The position numbers and the translations under genes are program-made. From Adiantum capillus-veneris (Eukaryota > Streptophyta > Polypodiopsida > Polypodiales > Pteridaceae), in contig CM043956.1 of assembly GCA_014529385.2 (NCBI GenBank), positions 89,647,221 through 89,711,220 on the forward strand: a DNA stretch of 64,000 bases, in the 5' to 3' direction. How positions within the stretch are numbered: the stretch's first letter is position 1; the number at the start of each line of letters is the position of its first letter. The notes under the pieces are model-generated. The model had not been told where the DNA came from and made no database searches. It saw nothing but the letters and a program-made list of their open reading frames with translations. Of this stretch, positions 36,622 through 49,313 are shown piece by piece.

Positions 36622-39600
36622 CGATAACATGTTAATGTGTTTCAATAATCGCTCAATTCATTACAACGAAAAATATTGTCTTTTGGAGGCCATGGTGAAG
36701 TTCTTACCTTGTTTAGCATGTAAAGGGGTCTCTTCATTTAAGGGCCTAATGTGACTTTCTTTTCCCTTTTTGTTTTAAAATGGTTATGTGAGCATTCACG
36801 TTGTAGAAATAGGCCTCAATAGGGTCTTCACAATTTATTGATTTATATTGGCATGATTAATAATTAAGCGTATCATTCTACATATGCTTTTTTTCTGCAA
36901 TATCTACGACTGTGAGTAACCAGGAAAGAATGTACAATTAGCTCAAGCACGCAGGTGTCTTGAGGGATCATTCTACTTACGTTAAACATGGTGTTTATCT
37001 TTTGGCTATTCAAGGGCTCATTGTAAATTCATTTTTGAGTTGATTTAACTCCCAAGTGTGAATGGCCCAAAAATAAAAATCCTTTCAAAGTCATCTTATT
37101 GGGCGAATGTATCAAATCTCTAGTGTCAACATGATACTAGAAAAGATGTACATGAAGAACTTGGGACGTATGAAATTATCATGATGGCCTTGCATTTTGG
37201 CATCATGGTTGTCAACTACCTTATTGCAATTGTTTCACCATCTTGGAGATCAATCAAAAGGGTCTCCTCAAAATGAGAGAATATTTTAAAAGATAATCAA
37301 TGTTCTTCTCAAAAATGTACTAGGTATCCCCAAACTGTGGCTAATAGCTCTTGCAATATTGTTGGGTGGATTTCACACTCACAAACTTTTCAAATACATC
37401 AGAATTGTTCCCTAGGATTGTTTGGTACCAAAATTTTCACGAATTTAAATAAAATGGTATATGAAATCTGAAAGAAGTCTCAAGATTTTTTTTTCAAACT
37501 TGTAAAATGTTAGTCAAAGTACTCATAAAAACTATAATTCCTCAATTCCGTACACAACCTCATGTTTTGGGTGTTGGCCTATAGATAGATTTTCAAATTT
37601 TGGGTTTTTTAATTATAACAAAAATATGTTCTAGGAGCTAAGTTATGAAGCTTGAATTCTTGATATAATAAGAATTTTCTATCTATAAACCGTGAAATCT
37701 ATGAAAAATCTTATTTTGATGAGATACTCTATTCAATTTATGAAAAAGTTATTAAGATTGCTCTAAATTTTGATGATTTTTTAAATCTTAAAGCTTATCA
37801 CCATAATCTTAATATGGTATTGAAAGTTTGGCTATGTTCTTGATCTCATATTTGACTCAAGGCATAAACATGACCTATAAATCTTTTCTTTAGCTTATCG
37901 AAATATTTATGAAAAGTTGTTGAAAACATAGGGCACTTTATCGTCTCAAACCACTTGAGTGTCTAATTATAGAACTAGTGCCAAGTGGGATGATGCCTTC
38001 CTAACTAAGGACGCTCTATAAGGGCTAGGTCTCACTATGAATTAGTGAAACTAGTGATTTTAAAGATATTCCAATTATGTATCTCTACCTTTGAACATTT
38101 GTGAAAAGAAAGCATGGCATGACCTATTCTTTCCTTATTACTTCACGATTCCTTGATGTACTTCCTTCATTTGATCATTTGAGGAGCACAAAAGAACAGG
38201 GAAATTCATTGGTTAGCCTTCCAAGAGCAACGTTAATACCCACAAAAGAGTGTGTTTATTAAGGGAATTTCTAGAATTTAGGAACTTGTTCCCCTTATGA
38301 AGCCTGAGAGTGTGACCAAATCATAGTAAATTCAACTTATTGTAGCAAAACTTACTAATCGGGTGCAAGACTTGGCCCTAAGAGAATATCCCAAGCCATT
38401 GCTTTGGTAGTTCTCAAGTAATAGAAAATGCTTATTGGGAGTAAGGGTGAAATAAGAATGTCAATTGACAATATATGAATATACTGTGTTTGCCACTTTT
38501 AGGTTGATAACAAAAATAGCACATAAAAATGGAATAAATGCATAGAAATCTACACGAGGTATTGTGTAGGCAAGTTTTAAAGAATAAAGGAAATAACACA
38601 TGTTTTGAAATAATTTTTACTAAAATCATTAGGTCTCAATAAGTCATGGAGTAATCGTTTGACAAAGAATATCTTGAAGGTAAGGCCACTAGATATTTGT
38701 CAAGAATAGGGCGATTCCCAAAACTATACAAATTTGGGGTGAAATTCCATCTTTGAAATAAGGGAAGTCTTGATCTTTCAAGCAACATATCCTTACTATC
38801 TTTTCTACTCTTAAGCTTTTTGCAAGAACAAAACCTGTGAAATTTTCTCGTCGATTTGTGCATCCAATCAGAAGTATGGAGCATGCACCCACAAAAGAAT
38901 TTATCCTATTGAAAGGTGCATGGTTGATTTTTTTAACGGGAAGTTTACCTATTTTTGGGTATTTTACCCACTTTTTTTTTGGTAATAACCCTTTAAAAAA
39001 TACACTTCATTGCAAAAGAAAAAAGTGGAATATTTGAAATTTGAAGGGCATGGGTGGGGGCGCCCGTCCAAAATCAACCTTGGAAATGTTCGTTGAGTAT
39101 GCAATGTGCATCCACAAATAAATGCATAAAGTACTCATTCATGTAAAAGTTTCCAAAATTGTAGAAATATGTTTCAAGGTGGTTTTGCTTTTTGTATCAT
39201 TGTGCAGTTATGTGGAGTCTAGCAACTATGCACAATCAAAGCTTGCCAATATTCTCCACTCCAAGGAGCTTGCAAGAAGGCTCAAGGTTGGTTTTCTTTT
39301 GGAGACTATGAAAACCCTCTTTCGTTCTATTTGGATATAAAAATTGTACTTACTAAAATTAGATAATCATGAATTGGTATTTATACTTGGGTTTATCGAA
39401 AAGTATATAGTATATATTTCTAATCAAGAAATTAAAAGAGACAAATTTTTGTTTTGTTTTTGTAATGATCATTGTGGTTATGCCCTTTTCAAGTAAAATC
39501 TTAAATATCATTTTATGTAGAAAGTTGAAGCTTATGTAACCGCAAATTCTGTTCACCCTGGGATAGTGAAGACAAACATAACTCGAGATAGAGGAGGTCT

Positions 39601-40114
39601 TTTGACAGGTGAAACTTCAATTTTGACTTCGATTACGAATGAAAGACAATGTTGATAATGTGCATGTTTAGTTGAAACTGTTTCTTTTCTTGATACAAAA
39701 ATTGGTTTCTTTGTAGATTTGATTTTTCGAGCAGCATCTGTGTTCATGAAAACAATACCACAAGTGAGTGATATGCTGATGATTGGCATCTTGTGCTATT
39801 TGTTGTAGACTATGTGCAATGTGCGTGATTTATGTGCATGGATTTGTGTAATAAGATATGCGTATAAGATTTAATCTAGTCTACATTGACTTCCTAAAAT
39901 GTCATCAAGAATCTTTCTGACAGTGCATGTCATTGTAATGTAGGGTGCTGCAACGGTGTGCTACGTCGCTAGCCACCCAAACCTAGAAGGAACCTCGGGA
40001 AAATATTTTGTTGATTGTAATGAAGCAGAGTGCTCTTATGTAGCTAGTGATGAAAAGCAAGCAAGCCACCTTTGGAGCTATAGCGAGAAGATTACCACCT
40101 TGAGACCTTTATAA
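30618..40114 (+). CDS. Short-chain dehydrogenase/reductase, TIC32-like (8 exons)
   Basis: Exons 30618-30741, 31468-31699, 32100-32179, 32616-32769, 39208-39286, 39521-39608, 39717-39763 and 39944-40114 join in phase, with GT-AG at every intron, into 975 nt (324 aa plus stop). The product is a classical NAD(P)-dependent SDR. It has TGATSGIG (41-48) for the cofactor, NNAG (120-123), Asn143 in NHLG, Ser176 in IVNVASC, and Tyr204/Lys208 in YAQSK, so the catalytic tetrad is complete. The sequence follows the plant group annotated as TIC32-like (NLTAIVTG, HPGIVKTNITRDR, NLEGTSGKYF). TIC32 is a redox-sensing protein of the chloroplast inner envelope, but many relatives have unknown substrates, so location and reaction remain open. 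Intron 4 is 6.4 kb and full of repeats. The first family Ser of NVSS is Ala here, which is tolerated. TATATATA lies immediately upstream of the ATG, and the transcription start cannot be placed. Confidence 0.92.
33338..33395 (-). repeat. tRNA-like SINE head
   Basis: On the minus strand GATGGTTAGGCTGTCA is followed by GTTGGGTTCAAATC, which read as A-box and B-box-like motifs. The whole does not fold as a normal tRNA. Confidence 0.45.
33787..33845 (+). repeat. tRNA-like SINE head
   Basis: GGCAGGTGGATAAGG and GTGGGGTCGAAGGGC sit at A/B-box spacing on the plus strand. A G/C-rich stretch precedes it and a long C-run follows. Confidence 0.35.
34520..34570 (-). repeat. tRNA-like SINE head
   Basis: On the minus strand GCTCGAGTGGTTAGATGAGA and GTAGGTTCGATGC resemble A and B boxes, much like the head of plant Au-type SINEs. 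Confidence 0.45.
34711..34793. repeat. (CT)n(CA)n microsatellite
   Basis: A CT run directly joined to a CA run of about 50 bases, inside intron 4. Confidence 0.95.
35610..36600. repeat. ~1-kb imperfect fold-back in intron 4
   Basis: The left arm (about 35610-36054) and right arm (about 36116-36600) are reverse complements with mismatches and indels, around a loop of about 60 bases. Matching pairs include AAGGTTCTTTCTTATACATA with its counterpart near 36460, CAAATAGCATTTAAC with 36385-36400, AAAATTATATGGT with 36300-36312, and GGTGACCATTGGAT with 36236-36249. CA/TA microsatellites lie at the same relative position in each arm. It lies within the transcribed region of the dehydrogenase gene. 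Confidence 0.85.
36573..36619. repeat. (CT)n microsatellite
   Basis: A CT run at the outer edge of the right fold-back arm. The left arm has only a short GA-rich counterpart. Confidence 0.9.
36620..39207. other. AT-rich part of intron 4
   Basis: No gene or recognisable repeat. Only AT-rich intronic sequence was seen. Confidence 0.6.
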
Positions 40115-41119
40115 GATTGATAATTGTGCTCCATTTTTCTCTCTTAGTTAGGGCTTGTAACATAGCTTGCACTTATGTGTGCTACAAGAGCTTCATTGTA
40201 TAGTGATTGTGAAGATTTTGCATCAAACTCAAGTGATTTATTGGAAGCACTTGAAATCTAGGATCATATTACATTTGTGCATAAACGACAACCACGACGA
40301 AGAGATCTCGCTTCATCAAAGAGTACATACGTGGAGATGTTCTCAATGTAATTTATACTTGGTTGAAAGTTGACTTTTCAAGCTTACACTATTTCACTTC
40401 CTCTTGTATACTTTACATATACTATACATAAATGTTTAAAAACACATGTGCACATTACACTTCTATACATTTTGATAGGATTTTTTATGGTTTTACAAAT
40501 TCAGTACTTACTGTGTCATTAACCCATAATTGAAAAGCAAGAAATGGTAATAATGGCAAGTTCAAGAAAGAGCACACTCTCAATTTGCAAAGTCCTGTGT
40601 CGTTATCCATGCTTGAAAAAAAGCTAGGTTTAGTGTAATCCCACCTACAAATTTTGAGATTTACTTTTAAATATTAAATTTAAAGGGGAGAAAAACCCAC
40701 AAGTTCAGAGAAATTTACTATAATACTTTTAAATTTAGTCTGTACCTCTAATATTTCTCATATGTAGGTCTCCCGAGTTTTTGGAAAGAAGTTTTTTTTT
40801 AGCACTGGTCATTATTACAATTTGAAGACGAGTTCAATGAATAATATTTTTGCACACAGCTTGGCTTTATCATTGGGTAGAATGAAATCATTAATTTTTA
40901 GTTGAAACCCATCCTTTTGGATTTTTTGATACGATAGAAAGTCCTAATTTAATGCTCTTTTAAGGGATGAAATGCCCATTGCCATAATTGTCTTATTGAA
41001 AAATAGTGGGAAGCTATGGAGCTCCATGTGACGAAGTAGACTCTCAATGGAATCAATGTTTGCAAAAAACCAGCCTTCAACGTTTTGAGTATTTTCAACC
41101 AGCTAAAATTGCAAAATCC
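40115..41119. other. 3' flank of the dehydrogenase gene
   Basis: AT-rich and without coding signal. The poly(A) site could not be placed. Confidence 0.5.
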
Positions 41120-41377
41120 CTCGGTGGGTCCACTATAAAGAAGCCCCCTATATAACATGTGTTCGCAGGGTACTAAAAAACCCCTCTATTAAAATAATGA
41201 CAAAAATAGATTGACCCTTCTTTTTTTTAATGAATTAATGGGTTTTTTCCCAAAATGAGTTAAAAAAACCCTCTTAATAATGTATCTATGTTCAATTGCT
41301 TAAATTTTCAAAAATAAAAAATCCCTCTTGTTGAACTCACGTGGTATATTAACATGAATTATAGTGGACCTCCTTAG
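41120..41377. mobile_element. 258-bp MITE, 8-bp target duplication
   Basis: Starts CTCGGTGGGTCCACTATA and ends TATAGTGGACCTCCTTAG, flanked by CAAAATCC at 41112-41119 and 41378-41385. It is the third member of the family seen at 3181 and 3812, and its inner words (TTGTTGAACTCACGTG on this strand) occur in reverse complement in the first. Confidence 0.8.
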
Positions 41378-42950
41378 CAAAATCCCAACTAGATTTTGAG
41401 TAAACTTTTACAAGTTCCAGTGTGAAAATAAAAAAAAGCCTTACCTTAAGTCTCGGAGCGTTTTAAGCGGGTCCTTTTCCTCTCTTGTTAATAAAAAAAG
41501 TTTTTGGGTCTTGATTCTTTATGTCAAACTTTAACGAGTGACAAAGAAATTTCAGGATTTAATGTCAATCAAAGAGCTATAGCATCCTCCAATAATGTCA
41601 TCATGATTCAAAAGATCGCACGTCTCCTTCTCTTTTGGGATGCTTCTGCAAACAACTCCTTTCCAAATGTTCCACTCTCCTTGAGGTGACAACTAGCTCT
41701 TTTTCTTTCCAATGTACCTCTTGCAAAAGAGATGAAGCTAACTATCAGCAATACAACCTCTTAATAGGGTAAGTGGGCCAATAGGGGGATGCCTAAGAAA
41801 ACAAGAGACGCTTATCGCCCGTGCTACGTCATTTTGAGCTGTGAGAGGCGCGATGAAGAGCCCATGGCGAGGACTATCTGCAACAAAAGATTCAACACAA
41901 AAGATAGCCGACTGACAAAGATCAATGGCATTTTCTTTTTCCCGTGTAACAAAACAGGGTGCGAATAGCAATACTATCAGGAGGGAGTTATGGATCGCTG
42001 CAGCTTGCAAGGTTCAAACCAGAATCAGACGACTGAGATCCATTGTAGCTCGTGTTGAACATGAAAGCAGTGGCCCATCTGTGTACCATAAGTGGTGCGT
42101 AAGGTTAAATCTTTTGGGACGGGGATCATCCTTGAACTGGACCCCGTACTATTATTGACCCTTGTACCCTATATGTGTTAAATTATAGTGGTCTACTAAT
42201 TTGGACAATGTTGTTCTAGGACAAGTATACCTGCCATCTTGCCCACAAACTTAGCATGTTCACGGCTACCTCAAAATTTTGACAAGATTCTTCTAGGACA
42301 AGTTTTTGGGGCAACCTTGCCTACACTTTGCTTCAAACATGTATCCACTAGCTTTGCATTGCATCTATTGAATCTTAGACTCTTCATGTTCTTATCTGTC
42401 GTCTTGAACTTTTGTGTTGTGCTTTTGATAGACTTGTGAAACACATTCAAGCCATCGTTTTTGATGAGTTTGGTTTTAACTTCAAGAAGCAATTGCAAAA
42501 AATGTGTTTTTCATGTCTTAGTTCTGGTCTTTTCCTAGATTAGCTCTAGTTCACACTTATTGGTCTCACTAGCTCATTAGAAATAGTTGGCTTTCAATAG
42601 ACACACCATCACATCCAGCCCTGTTTGGGAAATTGACGTATGTCACAAAAAGGTCACATCCTAGCCAATCAAGCCCTACTCATTCTTGAAGCTCGTTGTC
42701 TACATCAAGACAGTAACCTAATCTTGGGATGCTTTCTCTCTTGTCGAGTCCCTAAGTCCCTAAGTTGTGGACAAAGCTACCATAAGCCCACTCCCTAAGT
42801 TGATCATGCCATCTCATCCAATCTAGTATTTTCAACAACCAAAAAAATATGTCCATCTTTTGTCTCCTGAAGGGGGCAGGTGTGGTGTGTGGGTTAGGCT
42901 ATTGGTGTGAATGGTCCTTGTAACTACCTCAAAAGGAATGTAAGGAGGAA

Positions 42951-42954
<4 letters not shown>
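41378..42954. other. Intergenic stretch without a recognised gene
   Basis: Only short frames without family resemblance were seen. Confidence 0.5.

Positions 42955-42994
<40 letters not shown>
42955..42994. repeat. (GA)n microsatellite
   Basis: A pure GA run. Confidence 0.95.
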
Positions 42995-42999
<5 letters not shown>

Positions 43000-43142
43000 T
43001 GACACACTCTAGTCTAGTCCTATCTCTCATAGTTGTACATTACAATAATATAGAACAAGGTGATGAGGCACACAGAACTGCTAAGTTAAGGGGGATACGA
43101 TTTATGGAGAGTAAAATCACGTGGAATTATCTTTTTGTGTCA

Positions 43143-43379
43143 CAAATGGTTATATATTAAGAAAGGCCCCACTTAAATAATAGGGTGTAAGGTTCACATT
43201 GCACATTATCATTTGAAAAAAAAACAAAATGAAAAGGAAATAAAAATAAAAACATACATCATATTACTCACTATACATGCATTATACGTACGTAATCACG
43301 AATGATTTATATATTAGGAAGAAAAGCCCCACTTAAATAATAAGGTGAAAGGTGCACATTGCACATTAGCATTTGAAAA
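43143..43379. repeat. Local duplication giving an empty site for the LINE
   Basis: A segment containing CCCCACTTAAATAATA and CATTGCACATTA occurs at about 43143-43245 and again from about 43310. The first copy reads through ATCATTTGAAAAAAAAAACA without interruption. The second is split at the same place by the LINE at 43380-44178. Confidence 0.75.
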
Positions 43380-44178
43380 CATGGATCAAAAATTGATTGG
43401 AGAACTGAGTGTTCGCGCTTTTGAAGACTTAGAATACCTATATGTGCTAATATACAAAGCGGATTGGTTCGTCCCACTTACCAAAATCTGGAAGAAAAAC
43501 TGGTATGTGGGAAAAGAGTGTTCGGAGATTTGGGAGACTTAATGGCCAGAATACATGAATATATTCATCTGGAAGGTGCTATAGGAAGCCTTGCCTAATG
43601 GTATTAAGGTGCAAACTAGAGAGCTCGACTCTGACACATAATGTGGATGTAGGTCAACCTTCAAAGACCCCCTTCATCTATTCATCATGTGCCCTACTTC
43701 ACGGGGGCTCTAGCCGCTAAGGTGTGCAAATGGGTACGGGAAACTTGGAAGACAATGTTTTTTATTGATGACCTAATCTTAGGAGGGCGTGGATTCCAAA
43801 GTTAGGCCATTTTGGTGTGCACCCAAATTACTAGATTTTGCTACCTGGATTCGGTATGGAAGTCTAGGAACCTTCGGGTATTTGAGGCCAAGTTGAAGAT
43901 AACTTGTTTTGATGATATTTTGCGCATGAGCATTGAGCTCATCCATGGTGTTGGAGCTAGAAGAGGGTCAATGGATAAGGATGAAGATTGGACTCATGCA
44001 CTGATCTTCTTGGAACACTCAAGAGAATAGGTTTGTAATTGCTATTAGTATATCTTTACTTGTGTACAAGCCTCTCCTAGTCCCCCCAAGGCACATATAG
44101 TGCTTGTGGACAATCCTATTCTTTTCGAGTTAATATAATTCTCTCAACTCACAGTTGTGAGTATTGCAAAAAAAAAAA
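43380..44178 (+). mobile_element. 5'-truncated LINE with poly(A) and 12-bp target duplication
   Basis: The 12-bp direct repeat AGCATTTGAAAA flanks the insert (43368-43379 and 44179-44190). The insert ends in an A-run (44168-44178). Its degraded frames match the far C-terminus of LINE ORF2, including VWKSRNLRVFEAKLK. This is the same block as LWFIWRARCFRIFEARL in the LINE at 57638-62040, so both belong to related LINEs. Only the last 0.8 kb was inserted, as is usual for 5'-truncated copies. Confidence 0.85.
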
Positions 44179-44190
44179 AGCATTTGAAAA

Positions 44191-44588
44191 AAAAAAACAA
44201 AAAAAACAAAAAAATAAAAAGATAGATTGAAAAATTATAACAAAAGAATGTTTTAATGTCTTCATTAAAAACTAGATTTAGTAAGCGTAGAAAATAATAA
44301 ATTAGTTTGATGAAATGAATCTTTGTCAAGTCCTTAAATAAAAGAAATCTTCAAAAATCAACATATTAAAAGAAAATTATTGAATCAATACTTCACATCA
44401 TGGGATCAAACTCCTATCAATACACTCTTTATCTTTTGTTCTCTGAAGCCTTTTTCAGCATGCCAAAAAAATGAATGAAGCTTTGGAAAATAGAATTTGA
44501 AAGGACATGATTTCTTTCTCTTCAAGACTTTAAGAAACTCTCGAGGGACACCTGTCTAAAAATTAGAATCGAACAACCTTTACCCATA
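44191..44588. other. AT-rich spacer
   Basis: No gene or known repeat was seen before the Helitron-like end. Confidence 0.5.
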
Positions 44589-45835
44589 CTAGTATGTGAC
44601 CCGCGCGTTGCTGCGGCTACATGTGCGTCAATTGAAGCAACCATTGTTCTTCTTCCCTTCACAGGGAGAGAAAATGTGGGCAAATGCCTATGATTCTCAT
44701 GTAAGCTTTTATAGCTCTTTAATACACTTATGCATCAACCGCCATTTTAACTACTTTCTAGATGACAATGTATGACAACACACAAGGTTTAAGTGCCTTC
44801 CACATTCACATCAACCAAGCACAAATCTATCTTTTGGATCAACACTATGTCTACCTTTTCGAGTGTAAGATTGAACAACTAATGAAGTGTCGTTACTCTC
44901 CACATTCTTGTTGATTGACCAAGGACAAATATCCTTCTAGTTGGTCATGCGAAGCTCCAACATACTCCTCCTAATCACGGCAAGTTTAACCCTCCCCCCC
45001 CTTCTCTCTATGTGTGTGTGTTCAGTTCAAGAATTATCAGGTCAATTTGAGATCTCTTGAGAATGAATTAAGTAATGGGCTCCCTTCACATGATGTCTTG
45101 TCTTAACATCCTATGTTCCTCTCTAAGGAGGCAATGAATTTGCAATTAGGCTAGAGACACCCCCCTCACACAATTAATATGGGACCCTAGTGAGTGGTAG
45201 TGGCCCTCTAAATAGACTAATAAAGAGTTGGTATCCTTCTTTAGATATAGTGTTTGCATTGAAGGACGAATTCTTTAGATGCATTAGCATCCGCTCTCAC
45301 CATCCTTACCAATCAAGGCATTGGTCATGATAGCAACTCTTCCCTGCTTCTCTTGTGTAGTTTTGGTCTTGAATTTGGGGCATCACAGTCGACTTAGTCA
45401 TCAACTGCTATTTGTTGGCACTTAGGATACATGTACCAGCCATGACCCAACATGCCAACATTACACCATATAATAGCAGTGTGTCGTTTGCTTCTCAAAG
45501 GTAGTATTCATGATGGGTGTGTGACCTGGGGGTGATTGCATGGCTATAGCAACTTTGTCACTAAATGTGGATAAATTTCAAAATTTACAGGTTGGATTGC
45601 ACTCAATCTAGCTAGCATGTATACTTGCATCTACCAAGACTCGTCACATGGATGTTAAGGTCTCTTGCAATTGACCATAAGCAGGTTAGTAATATAAGGT
45701 GCATATTGTTTGTTTGTGTACATTTGGGCATCATTGGCACCTTAAATTGTGAGGGCAATGAAAGCAGAAAAGTTCACTCAATCGTTTCTCTTTGCAAGGG
45801 TTTTGGGCATCATGCTAAAAGAAAGGCCGTGCTGC

Positions 45836-45840
<5 letters not shown>

Positions 45841-45889
<49 letters not shown>
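45841..45889. repeat. (CA)n microsatellite
   Basis: A pure CA run inside the Helitron candidate. Confidence 0.95.
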
Positions 45890-45890
<1 letters not shown>

Positions 45891-46259
45891 TGTTCCTCTT
45901 TGAGAAAGAAGACTGTATTCAACCATTCATATGCTTGCCCTTAGCCATTTGGCTTAGTTCCCAATCCCTTTAATGTGAGACAGAGCATTGAGGCACTACA
46001 TGGAGAAGAGTCTCTTTTTGTACACGAATTATACCCCTTAACAATTTGAGAGTGCGATCATCAAACCCTACATGAGTGCTCAGCTTTTGATCATATCAAA
46101 CTTGCTTTACCCACATTTTAGCCCATACCATGGCCTACATACCTTTCTCTCCTAGCCACCTCATGGATTCAACTTGTCAGTGGCCACCCTTATATCCATA
46201 GTCTTCAAGCATGTTACATGTTTTACTTGGCCCCATAGGTCAATCTGACCTTTAAGGAT

Positions 46260-46261
<2 letters not shown>

Positions 46262-46302
<41 letters not shown>
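46262..46302. repeat. (CT)n microsatellite
   Basis: A pure CT run. Confidence 0.95.
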
Positions 46303-46306
<4 letters not shown>

Positions 46307-46446
46307 GATCCTGTTAACCTTTGAGGTCACTGTGATTGTTTCTATGATATTAAAAGTTATGTCCCTCTCTCCCTGTATAAGTATGTGCGCATGCAAGCCC
46401 TTGAATTCAAGAATCAACGTTCATCGGCTAAAATTTTTAGGTCTCT

Positions 46447-46484
46447 TGTGATCTTCTTCTTCTTCTTCTTCTTCTTCTTCTTCT

Positions 46485-46520
<36 letters not shown>
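46447..46520. repeat. (TTC)n followed by (CT)n
   Basis: A trinucleotide TTC run passes directly into a CT run. Another short CT run lies at 46663-46686. Confidence 0.9.
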
Positions 46521-46523
<3 letters not shown>

Positions 46524-47954
46524 AACCTGCTATGCAACATGACGACTTGTTGCCAACAATGTTTGGATTGGAATAGGTTTGCCTAAACCTAATAGCTGAG
46601 AGTCAAGATTAGTCGGTCTCAAGTTTAACGGGTCTCAAACCACGTCAGTAGGAAGAAAAACATCTCTCTCTCTCTCTCTCTCTCTATGGCTACATGTCTA
46701 GTTTGTAGTATTAAAATGTAGCATGTGAGAGGCTAAGAACCTAGTCGCGTGTACCTGCGAGTCTGCTTTTTTCCTGGTCACGAGCCGGCTCTTCTCCCTC
46801 TACCTATCTAATCGTGGTAGTTAAGAGCCTCGAAACGGGCATAGCGTTTCACATGGTTGACTTTTGAGGCCCTTTTATGGTTAGCAGGCACCTGCTCAAG
46901 ATTTGTCTCATCACTCAGTCATATCAAGCATTTATCTTTCAAGCCACCGGTTTTTTTGACTTGCAAACAAAGCTGGAAGGCTATCTAGGTGTTCCAAAGT
47001 GACCTGGCTCTAAATGTAAGCAAAATGACATGGAGGTAGTCCTGCAATGGAGGCACATGCATGGACACATACCTACTATAAGAGACCGAGTCATCATTTC
47101 TAGGGGGAGGCAAAGGGCCCACAGTAGGTATGCAACACCAAGGACGATCCAAATGAGCAAAGGATTGCTAACTCCAAGACCAAGGCCAATACCTTCGATT
47201 GGCAATGATCATCCTCCAATGCAATCACATCAGTGTTCTGGAAAAATTATTTTTCAGACATACAAAATTTCTTTCCTTTAATTTTGCAAGAGAAAATTTA
47301 GAAAATTAGGTTTATTTTGCAGGTTTTTACACTATTTTTCTCTATTTTGGGACGATTTTTCCTTTTCCTCTTGCCCTCAACCAACATTTTTGAAATTGAA
47401 AACGGCATGGTATTAAGTTGAGACACATCTTTCCCAAACAATCAATCGAAGACCCGCCTTGCACGATCGTTGTAGTGAGAACTGTAGAAGCAGGAAATGC
47501 CACCTGTTTCCTTGCAGAACCTCCTTTTTCCTTGCCTACGTAAGGAGTTTGAGATGTAAAAATTTGGGATAGCTAAAAATCTTGGATGGTCACGTTAGAG
47601 CTCTCAACATTGTAGCATCCGTTGACAGGCCGAAAAAAGACGAAGAAAGTGTGGAGACGGATGTGGGACTCTCTCTCTCTCTCTCTTGGTGTGGAGGGCC
47701 GTAGCTAGGCAAAAATGGAGCTTATCGGGATGAGGCGGACATGCAGCGGTAGAGGAGTAGGTGGCTTAGCAAGCACTTGTGGCAAGTGGGACATGTATTG
47801 GATCTAGAGTCTTGACGTCCTGGCCAACAAAGGATTGAGGTTGTATAAGGGTGTGGGGCTCGTAGCATATCAACTATGTTTGTAGCTAGGGGTGTTGATA
47901 GAGGAGACTTCATGAGACCTCTTGCGGCAGCATTTGAGAAGTTGTACATGAAGT

Positions 47955-48127
47955 AAGTAGTGGATTGTGTTCATGATCGAGTTTAGGTGGCGGTGGTGGT
48001 GGGGGGGGAGGGGGAGGGGGCACAATTCTCTCTCAAGTGCCAAGGCCAATCAATGGCACTCTCTCTCTCTCTCTCTCTCTCTTTCGAACAGAAATAGACA
48101 CACTCCTTAGTAGAAATGGATGGGATT

Positions 48128-48183
<56 letters not shown>

Positions 48184-48240
48184 TGCTACACTGCCTATGA
48201 AACTCGATCTCCTCTCTCTCTCTCAGACCTGCAATGTGCC

Positions 48241-48322
<82 letters not shown>

Positions 48323-48855
48323 ACGCACGCACGCACACACACACATGCACGCACGCACGAGGCGGACCAACTTATCGACATATGGCACATCTCGTTGCTC
48401 GTTATTTTTTCAAGCTTCGAAGTAGAGCCACCCTTTACAAAAACAAAAGTAATCACTCTTCAAAATTGAAGGCTAGAGTGAAATTCCATGGCCCGCTAAA
48501 GAGTTTAAATAATATAAATATATATATAGTACTAAGTATTGTAACCTTTAGACAAAACTAAGTCTTTTCATTTTTTACCATCATAGTACTTGCTACTTAC
48601 CTTCACTTTTATATATATCAAACCAAATGAAGTAAGTGGTGGGTTGTGTTCATGATCGAGTTTAGGCGGCGGCGGTGATGGTGGGGGGGGGGGGGGGGGA
48701 GGGATTCTCTATCAAGTGCCAATGCCAATCAATGGCATTCTCTCTCTCTCTCTTTGGGTTGTGTTCATGATCGAGTTTAGGCGGCGATGATGGTGGGGGG
48801 GGGGGGGGGGGGTGGAGGGGGCACAATTCTCTGTCAAGTGCCAAGGCCAATCAAT

Positions 48856-48906
<51 letters not shown>

Positions 48907-48978
48907 AAATAGAAATAGACACACTCCTTCAAATAGAAATAGACACACTCCTCAACGGGAATGAATGGGATTGGCTCT

Positions 48979-49026
<48 letters not shown>

Positions 49027-49028
49027 AC

Positions 49029-49075
<47 letters not shown>

Positions 49076-49094
49076 CTGCAGCAAATAACAATGA

Positions 49095-49148
<54 letters not shown>

Positions 49149-49237
49149 ACCTGCGACACACACGATGATGGTGCCATAGAAATGAAACCCGATCTCTCTC
49201 TCTCTCTCTCTCTCTCTCAGACCTACGATGTGCCGCA

Positions 49238-49313
<76 letters not shown>

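Larger units (their letters stand above)
32770..39207 (+). other. Giant intron 4 of the dehydrogenase gene
   Basis: 6,438 bp from GTAACT to TGTGCAG. All other introns are 108-726 bp. It contains SINE-like heads (33338, 33787, 34520), C-runs near 33627 and 33961, microsatellites and a 1-kb fold-back (35610-36600). No coding region could be supported inside it. Confidence 0.85.
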
